This document shows, piece after piece, positions 27,037-39,075 of a stretch of 64,000 nucleotides of DNA (position 1 is the stretch's first letter; every line of letters starts with the position of its first letter). The notes below the pieces were generated by a model that was not told where the DNA came from, ran no database searches, and worked only from the letters and a program-made list of their open reading frames with translations. A program made the translations under genes and the position numbers. This DNA comes from Rostratula benghalensis (taxonomy: Eukaryota > Chordata > Aves > Charadriiformes > Rostratulidae), in NCBI GenBank assembly GCA_013399305.1, contig VXAI01000035.1:1158071-1222070 (forward strand), given 5' to 3'.

Positions 27037-27664
27037 TCATAGAATCATAGAATGGTTTGAGTTGGAAGGGACCTTAAAGATCATCAAGTTTCAAACCACT
27101 GCCGTAGGCAGGGACACCTCCCACTGAACCTGGTTGCTCAAAGCCCCATCCAGCCTGGCTTCAAACACTTCCAGGGATGGGGAATCCACAGCTTCCCTGG
27201 GCAACCTCTTCCAGTGTTTCATCACCCTCACAGGAAAGAACTTCTTTCTGGTATTCAATCTAAATCTCCCCTCTTCCAATTTAAAGCTGTTACCCCTCAT
27301 CCTGTCACTACACTTCCTGACAAAGAGTCCCTCTCCAGCTCTCTTGTAGCTCCCTTCAGGTACTGGAAGGCTGCTGTAAGGTCTCTCCAGAGCCTTCTCT
27401 TCTCCAGGCTGAACAAGCCCAGCTCCCTCAGCCTGTCTTCATAGGAGAGGTGCTCCATCCCTCTGAGCATCTTTGTGGCCCTCTGCTGGACCCGTTCCAA
27501 CAGCTCCATGTCCTTTCTGTGTTGAGGACTCCAGAGCTGGACACAGTACTCTGGGTGGGATCTCACAAGCGCAGAGTAGAGGGTTAGAATCACCTCCCCT
27601 GACCTGCTGGTCACGCTTCTTTTGATGCAGCCCAGGATGTGGTTTGGCTTTCTGGGCTGCCAGA
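27037..27664 (-). mobile_element. CR1 LINE, ORF2 C-terminus and 3' end, same subfamily as 23-kb copy
   Basis: Read on the minus strand, this copy starts at the '[11 protein letters not shown]' region of ORF2 and runs through '[11 protein letters not shown]'-like (here with Pro for Leu), 'RVQQRATKM', '[20 protein letters not shown]' and '[13 protein letters not shown]'. It then breaks frame at an overlapping ATGA (27,297-27,300) and continues as 'RGNSFKLEEGRFRLN' to 'WEVSLP'. The tail 'gatctttaaggtcccttcc' and two ATTCTATG units lie at the left edge. One extra A near 27,647 also shifts frame at the 5' edge. By eye it is over 90% identical to the 23-kb copy across the shared coding part, so both are fairly recent. 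Confidence 0.95.
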
Positions 27665-28940
27665 AATTGTGAGAAAGAAACAAAGAGAAAGAAGCAGACT
27701 TTGCTTTATATTTCAGCATTTCCGACAGAGTTTTATGGACATGTGTCTCCTTCAGAGGAAGCATCAGCCTTTCAGGGCTTCAGTGATTGGAGTCTGGTTT
27801 TAAACATTCCTTCTTTGAGCCATTTAAGCACATGGAGCCTTTCCCATTTTTCACTCCGCTGTTGGCAGCGGTGCTTTTCCGGTTCTAGAAGTTGCCCCTT
27901 TTGAAGCCGTTGAAAGGCTTGAAAAGCCTTGGCCATGGCAGGTCATGTCATAGTTGAGAAACATGACAATGGTGTGCAATTGTCTTGATTAGATGGATAC
28001 CAGAGAGTCAAAGGCTTAATGAGGTGCTCTGGTGCGTAATCATCATCACTAATGGGTACTTGCTCAGAGTGCATTATTCAGCCAGGATATATGATGTCCT
28101 GCGCTCTCCGGCTGTAAATAATATTTGTAACACTGCACAATTTGTTGACCAGCTGAACGAGCTTTCAGTGCAAACCTTTAAAAATCATCTTTATTTCAAA
28201 TAACAGCCCGTGTCTTTCCATACAACCCCAATGAGAGCCTCTTTCAGAAGCTGTGTCGGCTGAACGGTGGAACTGGTTTGGTTTGCCCCATCAAAATCAC
28301 CGTGGGGTTCTTATCTGAGCCTGCACAAGGCTTGGGTGAGCTCAGGTCTGAGGCCAAGGGACAGGAGGAGGAGGACTGGGAAAAACTTTTTCAGGCAGAG
28401 GAAAGTTTGCCATACCGTGTCACTGATGAGGACAAGTGGATGTAGACAAGGGAAAGGTCTGCAGTACGGTGGGACGGGGGCTGAGGGCAGCTTATCTCAA
28501 TGGCAGAACTGTCTTCTGATGGCAGGACTCAACAAACTCTTTGTGCTGGCTCCCTCTACCTTTGCTCCTTTGCTGACAACCTGTTCTTGTGGTCCTGCAT
28601 GCCCCAAATGGTGTCTAATGATGTGACTCTTTAGTTAAATTGCAGGTGGTGACTGTCCTTTGGGGGAGAGTCAGCCGCTGCTGTTGTCCCTGTCTCCTCC
28701 CAGCAGCCTGGTCAGGTGGTGGCTCCAGAAGGCTGTGTCCTGCTCTTCCTTTGCAAGAGTGAATTGGTTACAGAAAACTCTGAGGCCGGCTCAGGTTTAA
28801 TTACCATTAAATTAAGGCAGCAGTTATAGCTTCCAATTGCATATTCTAAACGAAAGGAGAGTGGATGTTAAACTTAATGACCTGAAGGAAACACTCAAGG
28901 CCAGAGGTGTAGGAACGGGGATTGATCTAGAGACCTGTGG
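27665..28940. other. no gene recognised
   Basis: A 119-codon plus-strand frame at 28,267-28,626 shows no recognisable domain and is within chance length. No repeats are recognised before the ancient CR1 begins at about 28,941. Confidence 0.5.
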
Positions 28941-29855
28941 TTTGTAAAGCCAGGTGGGACCGCTGTAATAATCTCTTCTGACCTCCTGAAGGCTACCCTG
29001 AGTTAATCCAGCTGAGCGGGGGTGTCGGGAAACATCACTTGTGAAATGCACGTTTACATTGTTGAAGAATGTGGCTTAGCTCTCAATAAATCATTTCCAG
29101 TTGTTAATTACTTTCACTATTAAAAGCCAGCATCTCATTTCAAGTCAGAACTTGCCTACCTTAATTCCCAGCTACTGGATTCCCAGCTACAGCTCTGTTT
29201 GTTTCCTAAAGAGTCTTCAATTACAGAATTTCAGTGTCCCGTGTAGGTATTAATAAACTGTGATCAACTTGTGCCCTCTCCTTTATTCTGCTAAGCCGAG
29301 TAGATTGAGTTCCTTACTTTTTGCACTTAACACATATTTACTATTCCTTTAATCATCTCCGGGGCTGTTTCATGCAAGACCCATCAGGGGGACAGCACTG
29401 CTGCATTACTGGTTTTATTCTGCTAACACGGTCATGGAATGCATTAGCCCTTTTTCTAACAGCAATGCTCGGTCATAGCTTCCAAGTTTTTCTGGTTTTT
29501 AGCCCCTGGCTTCCAAACCAGACTTCTCCAACCTGTAAAAATGCCCTATGTTCTTTGTTCCCAGGGATTCAGTTTTTCCTAATTCCTAATTAGGATTTAG
29601 GACTCATTCAATAGCTGTACTGTGGAGCACATCGTGTTTGCTTGTGTTGATCTTATCGGGTTGCTTTGAATCAATACCTTCTGCTCTTCATTATTTACCA
29701 TTCTCCTCATCTTTGTCAGTCATTTGACATTTTTATCAAATAATGTTTTCATATTTTCTTCTAGCTTGTTGATAAAAATGTTGTGTAGCTGAGGGTCAAT
29801 TACACAGGGTCCTCACAGGATCTCATTAGAAACACCCCCAACTCCGTGATTCCTC
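28941..29855 (-). mobile_element. ancient, heavily diverged CR1 LINE copy
   Basis: Scattered but collinear blocks over about 900 bp match, in order, the minus strand of an old CR1 type well known from turtles and crocodilians. The blocks are 'gggaccgctgtaataatct...tctgacctcctg' (3' end), 'gttaattac-tttcactattaaaa', 'aactgtgatcaacttgtgcc' with 'ctaagccgagtagattgagtt', 'cctttaatcatctccggggct', 'gcattagccctttttctaac', 'ctatgttctttgttcccag', 'cttcattatttaccattctc', 'cttgttgataaaaatgttgt' and 'tctcattagaaacac'. No long open frame survives, which fits great age. The comparison is from memory of the family, but nine ordered blocks make chance very unlikely. It extends from the 3' end into the reverse transcriptase coding region. 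Confidence 0.82.
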
Positions 29856-32800
29856 TGAGGAGTGGTTGAAACGCAGTAAAGTCAAATGAATTGATTAGTG
29901 AAGTGATGGAGGAAACAGTGACAATTAGGAAACTGCCACATTATACAGTGCTGCGATGGTAGAATTTGATGGCGAGCCATTTGGTGGAATTGTCTTTTAA
30001 AAGAATTTTTACTATCTCAGTAGAGAAAATAACCTCCTGTTATAATACAGTTGTTCTGGACTGGGGCTTTTTAAGGCAAATTTTTTATATTGGAGGAAGC
30101 TTCAGTATCAGCATGGCTGTGATTTTTTATATGTTGCAGTTTTTTTTCAGTTTCTTTTCTTTTTGGCCATGTTTTTCCCTTGAGGAGCCAATATGTGTTC
30201 ACCACCATAGGCAGAGCCACACTGATGGCAGGAGGGTTCCCTGAATAGCTGATGCATTTTGATACTCTTCCTTCTCCTGTAGTAGTTTGCTTTTAAGTGT
30301 GGGGGGTGAGGAAGGTGAGATACCTTGCTAGAAACTGAGGTTTCTGAGCGCTGCTTTACACAGCAGCAGGGCAGGCATTGCAGGGGAAGTTCAGTGCATG
30401 CAGCTGGGTGGTTGTTGAGTTTGGGGCAATGTACAACATTCTTCCTTCCAGTGCTTATGTGGAAACAAGAGTCTTACCTTTTATCTTTCGAGTAACTGAA
30501 TAAATAGCTTTCAAGCAGAGAGTCTTCCTCCTCGGTGCTTGCATGCCCAGCTGACGCATCCATATTCCTTCTTCTGTAGCCTGTCCATGGTCCCACCCCT
30601 GTGCAAGTCCCTTTTGCAGGACCTCAGCCCCTCTCATCTGCTGTGCCTGCTCCTCTCCTGTGTGCCAGGACAGGCTCTTCTCATGCAAGCTGGTTCTCTG
30701 CTGGAGCATGGGCATCCACGTCCCTTGGCAGCTCCCGTCATTGCTTTGTGAATCAAGGCTTACACAATTCCATCCCTCCCCAGTTAGCCTGGTGGGCTGT
30801 ATTTCCAGTGGTGAAACAGGGGAAAAGAGGTATTCTGCCAGTGTAGCTACTCAGCTAAATATGAGTGAAGCTGATGGGCAGGGTTTTGTCAACCTCATTG
30901 CATTTACAACAGAAACTTTGCCTATTTTAGTCATGTAGATTATGGGATGTGATTTTTCACGCTCTGTAATATCAAGCCAAACCCTACCAAGAAGGCTTTG
31001 TTGCCACAAGACTAATGAGGTTGTAAAACTCTATCCATAAAATCAGAATAATAGTATTCCCTTGCATCACAATATTGCTGTGAGTACATATGTATATTCT
31101 GCACTCACATGGCCCAATGTTCTGTGCTACACAGAGAACAAAAGTTCATTTATTAATGCGAAGAGCAAGTGTCTATATGTTACAAGGTTACAGTTAAAAC
31201 CCCAAGGTTTTCCACCTACGTCTCTCTGTGTAAATAGAAAGGAACACTGATACAGTTCATTTTATGCAGTGAATAATATAACATCAATTATTGCTGAAAT
31301 CTTTGTTTGTCTTTTCATGTAGTTATCTGCTATGGTTTCTTTCATACGTTCTCATTTGTTTAATTAAATTACATTTGGTCTTTTCGGAGTCCTTTCTGTC
31401 CCTGCTTGTTGTGGACATTTATTAATAGTGTCACTCGGTTGATAGTCTGTTAATTTTAATCTAGACTGAATTTGATTATCTTTATCTATTTACACTTCAG
31501 AGACTTTTCCCTGAATTCAGAAGGACCCGCTCTTTCTTCCCGCTGCCATGCAAGGCAAGTTGTCATGTGTACTCTTGCCTAGGTGCTTTAATGGCACTAA
31601 TTAATCAAGAAGCAGTGCAACAAGAGGAAGGAAAACATTGCAAATGAGTGCAGCCAATTTATATGCAGAGTACCATGACTGACCCATACTGGTAGTCTGA
31701 AGGGACCACCCTTACTCTGGCGGTACCCAGCAAGAAAAATCAAGAGTACGGTGGGAGTAAGGCAAATAAGATCACCGACAAAAGATTAGCTGCTGTTCCT
31801 TGGCACCCATCCCTTTTGGCTTTAGGTCAGGTGAGGTTTTAAAGCACTAATCTCTAGTTCTTCAGGTTTCTGAAATCCTGTGATAGCACGGTGTAAGTAC
31901 TTAAAGAAGCCCAGTGGCTTCTGGCCGCGTGCCATGCAGTTCGGTGTCACAGCGTCACGTCCAGCGTTCAAATGAGTTTTGTCAGCTCTCAGGTGTCTTG
32001 TCTTTTTCTCAGGGCAGCAGATCTCGACCTCTCAGCTTGCTCTGCTTCCCAGTTTCTAGTGCTTGTGGTTGAGGGGGAAAAACTTTACAAAAGTGAACTT
32101 GAACCACTCAAAAACCTCTCTGCAAAACAGGAGATGAGTATAAAAGCTCAAATGTAATATTTTTTAATTCCGTGATCTTAGGTCATTTGCAGAAGGGCTG
32201 AAGGGGAAAAAAGTTTGAGGGGAGCCAGCTGTGGGTGAGGTGGGTGAGCTGCCCACCTGCAACCTTCCAGGCTTGCTTGCCAGGAGTGTTGACTCTTCAG
32301 CTGGAGCGTGAGTGGGAGAGAAGACTTCCCAGGCACCTGGGTTTTTTGGAAATGGGTGAGTGCTTTTGGGAGTAACTGGGAATTTGTCAGGATAAGGAAA
32401 TGGAGCAGAGAATGTTTGAATTTAGTTTATCTGGAATTTGCTTGAGGGTAGCCTGCGGTAGGCAGGATTTTCTGCCCAAGATGGGGAAGATCTTCTAGGT
32501 AGAATTTGGGTTTCTGACTCTCTGAGTGCTTTGACCACCAAGGTTCACAGAGAGAGCAAGGGATGCTTTCTTTAGCTAATTTTCAACAAATTCAGTCCCC
32601 TCTCCTTGTTGATCCATTTTTAATAGAACGGCAGGGCATGTGAAATAGGGGCAGAGCCTCTTGTGCAGGAGAGAGATCAGACACAAGGCACATGTGTTTC
32701 TTTGCTGGTTGTGTTGAGTGACTTTTTGCTTTATTAATTTCAGTTATGGTAAAATTCACTATTAGTTCCCCTTGATCTTAATTGGAAAGTGAAATGCCTC

Positions 32801-33656
32801 ATTCTTATTTCCAGATCCGTGTGTAGGGTTTACGACTTTAAGTAGCTTATAGCCCCAAGTATTGTTGTCCAATTAATAAAAGTGTTTCTTTACATTGCAC
32901 CAGCAAAAAGAGCAAGAAGAAAACGGATCTTTATACCCCTATCTATTCAAAGAGAAAATGTGTAATTAATAAGGAGTACTGTTGCCAGTTGTCTCCGTTC
33001 TCTCTTGCAGTGGAATCATGGGGCAAGGATCACACACAATCACCTCTCCTCATTTTATCTAACGAGGGTGAAATTCTACTGTCAGGCATATTTTCCAGTT
33101 ATAGCTGTGATGTACAGCGGATTGTTATGCGTGATTGTAAAGCCTAATAAATTTCTCACCATCTCATTTTTCCTGGCTGGTGGAAATTGGGAATTAAATG
33201 CGGTGCTGGTGGGTGGTAAGGTGAGCTGGAAGGCGGCAGTCATAGCTCACAGCGTGGGGCTGCATCTCCCTGTTAAAACTCCATGTCAGGGATGTGTCAC
33301 TTGTGTCAGATAACATGGGGGAGGCACTATCTATTTCACAATTTCCCAACTGGTCTGGGAACTCCTAAGCCGTGATCCTGTGGGTGGATGCACAAAGCCT
33401 GATTGGTGGACCTGAGCTGGAGGAACTGGGACTTGCTGGGCCGCAGGAGTTGGAAGGGATGAGCTCCTATAATGGTCACTCCAGTGACTTTGGTTTGCTG
33501 AATGTAAGATGTGGTTCTTCAGTCACTTTGTTCCCTCATTAGTTCTGATTTCTCACTGGCAGTTGATAACCCATTGAACACTGGAACATCTGCTTGGGTT
33601 ATCTCGAGCAGGCGGTACTGACTTAGGCAGGGCCATGCTACTCTCTACAGTTCATA
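29856..33656. other. no gene recognised
   Basis: Unique-looking, moderately AT-rich DNA. Short open frames (up to 102 codons at 33,005-33,313) have no recognisable content. No simple repeats of note. Confidence 0.5.
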
Positions 33657-34293
33657 TGTGTGTCCTTGTGGCCAAGAAGGGCAATGACATCCTGGGGTGT
33701 ATTAGAAGGGGGGCGGTTAGTAGGTCTACAGAGGTTCTCCTCCCCCTCTACTCTGCCCTGGTGAGACCTCATCTGGAATACTGTGTCCAGTTCTGGGCCC
33801 CTCAGTTCAAGAAGGACAAGGAGATGCTTGAGAGAGTCCAGGCCAGAGCCACAAAGATGATGAAGGGAGTGGAGCATCTCCCATAGGAGGAAAGGCTGAG
33901 GGAGCTGGGTCTCTTTAGCTTGGAGAAGAGGAGACTGAGGGGTGACCTCATGAATGTTTATAAATATGTAAAGGGTGAGTGTCAGGAGGATGGAGCCAGG
34001 CTCTTCTCAGTGACATCCATTAATAAGACAAGGGGCAATGGGTGCAAGCTGGAACACAGGAGGTTCCATTTAAATATGAGGAAAAACAACTTCACGATGA
34101 GGGTAACAGAACACTGGAAGGGGCTGCCCAGAGAGGTTGTGGAGTCTCCTTCTCTGGAGACATTCAAAACCCTCCTGGACGCATTCCTGTGTGACCTGAT
34201 GTAGGTGTTCCTGCTCTGGCAGGGGATTGGACTGGATGATCTTTCAAGGTCCCTTCCAATCCCTGATATTCTGTGATTCTGTGATTCTGTGAT
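33657..34293 (+). mobile_element. CR1 LINE, second subfamily, ORF2 C-terminus with one nonsense codon
   Basis: ORF2 homology begins at 'VLVAKKGNDILGC' and runs in one frame to the natural stop at 34,202-34,204. Recognisable blocks are 'ALVRPHLEYCVQFWAPQ', 'MLERVQARATKMMKG', '[18 protein letters not shown]', '[17 protein letters not shown]', '[19 protein letters not shown]' and '[16 protein letters not shown]'. The only break is TAG at 33,884-33,886, where related copies have Tyr (TAT). The 3' part 'gatgatctttcaaggtccc' leads to three perfect ATTCTGTG units. Unlike the copies at 23, 27, 46 and 47 kb, there is no frame break between the 'LFS' and 'TRGN' blocks. It is 5'-truncated with no visible target-site duplication. 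Confidence 0.95.
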
Positions 34294-36811
34294 ATGGAAT
34301 GAATTGTGAGAGCAAAATGGATGAGTTATGGTTTGTGAGTGCTCTATCAGCTGGCTTCTCCTTGAGTGGTGTTGGCTTTCATCGTATGGCACAAAAGCTC
34401 CTGTAGTTTTCCTATTCATTTTTGTACATGTGTATTCAGTCCTCCACGCTCCCTGTGACTACTTTTTTGCTCATGGTGGTAGGAAATGTTTTAACATAGT
34501 GATGAGCAGAGGGTGAGCCTGGAAATATTAGAGAGACTGTTACATGATGAGGTTAGGAAGGGGAAACAGTAAGAAAAAACTGTGGCCTTTGTATAGTGCT
34601 ATTTCAAAGGTGCTTGAGAGTTTTTGGCTCCTTTTAACTTCTCAGAGTTGTGAAAATGTTAATTGAGTATCTCAGAGGGTGACTAATAAGTTTCTAACAT
34701 GTTGTTAATTTGCTTATCTTTACTAAAGAGAGATATCCAGAATGCTAACAAGGGACAGACTACAGCAGGTATTTTTTTCTACAAAGTTCTCAGCGTGGAC
34801 AAGTGGCTTTCATGGTTCCGATGCAAAGACTGGCTTGGCTCAGCTCAGCACTGTCAGATTGTTTATCTCAAGGGAACTGGGGGTGAGACAGGCATTTTCC
34901 ATTATTGCTTTCCTAGTGGTAAATTTGATTTGTTCTCTTACCTAGTTCTTGCTACAGAGACTAATCATGCCCTGATTTATTTCCCTTTTTTTTTTTGGTT
35001 ACACAACCATTTGGAAAGAACATTCCACATGATCTATTCAGCTTCAGACTGGCACAACTCTGCTAAAAGGTTGGAGTCATTTAAACTGCTTTTTTTATCT
35101 CCTCCCTTGCTCACTCTCTCTTCCACTCTTCAGGTTACTTAAACCATCAGCAAGAAAAATACTGCTGCACCAGTAATTACTGGAAATAGAAGATCTATTT
35201 GAATAAATATATGCATCATAACAAGCGTTGATTTTCAAGAACTGCATCAAACATATCCGCTGGAGATGGAAAAATGAGGGGCAAAGTGGGAAGGTGGTGA
35301 AACTGGGGTACAGCTGGATGCAAAGACTGGGTTCTTTGGGTCAACAACTGACCTGACAATGCAGGTGGAGAGAAATTTGTGGGAATGAAATGGGATCTGG
35401 GTTGTGCTATTCGGTACATGGGGAAAAACCCATGCCACTAACAAGTCAAACCACCCATATTTATGGCTAATACTGACAAGCAGGAAGTTTCTATCAGAAT
35501 AATTTGAATGACCTCAGTCACCCTTCCCATGACTGCCTTGATTCTTTGTAATTGTATGCTACATGTGATTTTCTGAAATATAATTCCACATCCCTACATA
35601 GAAATTTCTTAGAATTATCCTCCCTTATTATTTGATGCCTTTCTTCATTCAAATCAGTTTCTGGTCACTTAGATATTTTTTTCTGTGCTGACAAAGTGTT
35701 TTCTTGCTGAGACGTGTTTTCGGCTGAACCACATGTTTTTGAAAGATCCTGCCTGTCTGAGATTCCACCTCGTTAAAAACCGTGAGTGTTGCTGAAATTG
35801 CTAAAATACAGATTCACCAACACGGATGCTCTAACTGCATTTTGCGCAGCCTTTAGCATGGCTCTTGTTTGTTCTGGAGGGCACAGGGTGGAATGGAGTA
35901 AGGTTTAAGGCAAATCACGAAACGGTAACATCATTAACAAAGGAAGCCTGTTAATTGATAGGTTTGAGAGGGAGTAGCTATTTTGGTTCACTGATCCCTA
36001 TAGATTTATTGGCAAATGCAATCTAATCATTGCTTGCAGTGCAGTTCCAAAAGGGGAAGGAAAAAAAAGGAAGCTTTTCAGAGCTCAACTTTATTTTAAT
36101 AGGTTAGATCGGTGCAAACCTGTGTGATAGCGTTTCAGATGAAAGGGTTTAGATCTAACAAGTCTTCTTTCTGTCAAACTAGAAAGGACATGAACTATTA
36201 TTTTTGACACAGAGGGGAGGTAATCAACTATTTAGGTCTTTTGTTTTCATTAAGAAGAACACGAGGATAAAAAATAGATACCAGAATATTCCTTTTGATT
36301 TGCTTCAAGAGTAAGTGAGGCATAGCTATTCATTCTTCTTCATTTTCTTTAAAAGATGAAAATCAAGAGTAGTGCTGTCCTCCCAGAGCGTGCTCCAGTT
36401 TGTTGTGGTAGGAGCATTTTCTCTGTCAGCTTAAAGTGTCCGTACAGAGCACTTTGTCTCTCTCTGTCTCTCTTTTATTTATATGAATGGTTTTTCTGCA
36501 GAAATAAGTGCTTAAGTGCTAACTTTTTTTTTTTCCCTTGAAGATAAGATGAACTGCATGTCAGTGTATACAGACAATGGATGAAAACCAAACAGAATTT
36601 GTTTCAGAGGTATTTTCATTTACGCCGTCTCAGAGCTTGATGCGAAAGTGCCTTTAAAAATGCCATAGACACATGGGCTTTTGTACTCTAAATGAAGACT
36701 GAAATTCTTTGCTTTCCAAGACAGCCATTCAAAAGGGTGTCATGTAACAATTATACATTGATCCCTCTACAGGAGTGTGTTTTAGGAAGATATCCTCATC
36801 CTCATAGTGGT
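34294..36811. other. no gene recognised
   Basis: The 147-codon frame at 34,699-35,142 has no recognisable domain and is at chance length. T runs lie near 34,985 and at 36,524-36,534. No transposon remains are recognised. Confidence 0.5.
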
Positions 36812-36945
36812 GGAGAAACAGAGATGCGGGCAAAGAGATTTTCGCAGGGCAACACAGCAGAGGGCAATGGCAAATGCAGGAGCATAACCCAGGTCTCCTG
36901 AATCGTAAATGAGAGATGGCTAAATTCTTTATCCAGCAGAGTCTG
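36812..36945 (-). repeat. MIR/CORE-SINE-like remnant
   Basis: The plus strand reads 'gagaaacagagatgcgg..aaagagatttt..cagggcaacacagcagagggcaatggcaa..caggagcataacccaggtctcctgaatc', which follows the order of a MIR-type SINE read backwards: 'gaaactgaggca', 'ttgcccaaggtcacacagc', 'gtggcagagc', 'aacccaggtctcctgac'. These are ancient tRNA-derived SINEs shared among amniotes. Strongly diverged; assigned by pattern memory. Confidence 0.6.
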
Positions 36946-38943
36946 GGCCATAATGTAAGGATTTATTCAGGGACTGCTGGGATGTATATTGCAATATGAT
37001 AATAATTTGAATGGACAATTGTCCCACAGGCTGTCATTGAACGATCCGAAAGTATGGTTTGTCTGCTCAGCAAAGAAACTGTAAATGAACTCTATTTATT
37101 TTTTTTTATCCCTTTTGTTTTGAAGACCTTTTTAACTGGGGAAATCATCCTTATGAAGTCAGCAGGGAAAGGTTAACCCAGCACATTCTTTCTGAAGGTG
37201 AAAAAAGACTGAAAATTGCCTTAAGAAAATTACATACTATGCCCTGTTTAAAAGCCATTAATGCCTAAGGCGTTGGAGAAAAAGGCATTGAAATTTCAAA
37301 TATAGTGGACAGGTTTTTTCCCTGGCATTTAAAGGAATGAGTGTATGCTAATTGTTTTCTTACTCAGATTGGCTTTTGTAGGTTTGGTCCAATATTTCTT
37401 TATTGTGTGAGAATTAAGCATTGGAGAAACACGCCACTTTTTTTCTTTCTGCAAGATATCCTGGACAATTTCTCATGAACAGAGAATTCAGTAGCTTACA
37501 AGTCATGTAATTAGGGGATTAAAATCTAAGTGTAAAAGGAATTCTGAGACTCAGGTAACAGCTGGAACGAGCAGGTTTTCTTTGCAATGTCTGTAGGAGG
37601 TTGTCAGAATTAGGATCCATCTCACTAAAGAAAGGCGTAAATCCTGGAGCCAAGGATTTTTCTTTCTGCATGCTAGTGGGGAGGACCTCTTTGATTTTAC
37701 ATCCTGGTTATGTGAATTTCGGAGAGGAAGAAAGTTTCTAGTAGATCCAAAATGTATTTTGCATATGGCTTCGTGGTTCGTTTCAACGTTCTGACTTGTG
37801 CTCAGAAGCAAATCAGATTCACTGCATTAAAAGACTGCCCAGAATAACCCATTATAGGTTTGGAAAAGCTGGACTATCTACTGGTGCTTTTAAATCTACT
37901 ATTCATGGGAAAGGGCGGGAGCAACCTTGGAATAAATGTATTTTAAATGTCTGCCACTGATGTTATTTTCTGATAAGCTGACCTTCATGCTAAGAAATGA
38001 TGGAAGATTGGCAGCCCTTTGCTTCCACTTGGACTGAAACAAATAGCACCGAGATAGAGGTTGCTGCAATTGAAATGTATTTGACAACAAAGCTGATGAA
38101 GACTATTTTTTTTAGCTTGATACCCTGGCACCATGAAAAACATGCTTCCCTGTGTGAGGAGGAGCAGCCTTTTGATAACTAGTAGCATGTAAGCATGAAG
38201 GATCAAATCTGCTGTTCCTTGGGCTGGATTTGCCAGGTTGTATCTTCACTGACCCTGTTGACTCTGGAACCAGAAAACATAACCAGCTGCCAGCAGGTCA
38301 CTTCCAGTGCTTTAAAAGCTGCTGTGATGCATTGACTGATTGTGTGTGTCCTTCTCGTCCTCCACAAAGCCAAGTGAAGCAGCTCAGCTTAACCTGCCAC
38401 TGGGCTGAAGTCTGTTTTTACCGCAAGTTGGCAGTAGACAAGGAGCATGAGTACCACTGCCTCTTTGATAGCTTCCTCTGGAGGAGGCAGTAACCTAAAC
38501 TGCTCTAACTGTAGCTCATGCCTGTAGGCAGGTCTCTGTCTAGACCCATAATTGTTATGGACGTGATTCGAGCCTTCAAACCTTCCTCTGCGTGATCTGC
38601 AGTAAAAGAAGACGGCTGAGTATAATCACCTACATGTGTACATAGCCAAATTATTCTTTTAATTGTGTTAGTACAACCCCTCTTTTGAGTTCACTAAATG
38701 CTGTTCCCCAGCACATTTTGATACGGGCTGGTGATTAGCCCACAATACATATTGCACTTTACCACCAATAGGACCTTAACCTCACTTGAAAAGAGTAATG
38801 ACAAAACAGCCCAATTATCTGTTCCCAGAGAAAAAGTCCATTACCGAGGGGGAAACCAAAATTACCCTCTCTGTTCAAACAGCCCAGTTCCCTATTACAT
38901 TTGCATTAAAAAAGGGTCTGTGGTTAGGTTGCTTTTTTCTTAG
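36946..38943. other. no gene recognised
   Basis: AT-rich unique sequence with short chance frames only. No repeat recognised. Confidence 0.5.
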
Positions 38944-39075
38944 GCACTGTACGAACACCTAACAAGAAATAGGTCCTGGCCCAAAGAGGTTACGGTGTAA
39001 ATCAGACACAAGTGGAGAGAAAGGCAGTGACTTTTTTTCTTTTCCTAAGGGGAAACGAGGCACAGAATGTGTTAC
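38944..39075 (-). repeat. MIR/CORE-SINE-like remnant (3' half)
   Basis: The segment opens with 'gcactgtacgaacacctaac', then 'aggtcctggcccaaagaggt' and 'tacggtgtaaatcagacac', later 'aaggggaaacgaggcacaga'. In MIR-type SINEs of monotremes and reptiles the minus strand carries the same series: 'gcgctgtacaaacacataa', 'cagtccctgccc.aaagagc', 'ttacaatctaaat.agac', 'ggggaaactgaggcacag'. Four ordered matches with the right spacing make this the best of the SINE-like remnants here. Confidence 0.65.

Noticed and set aside
28345..28440. Coding or repeat remnant in the purine-rich 'ggacaggaggaggaggact' stretch
   Set aside because: Low-complexity purine bias explains the look; no family matches.
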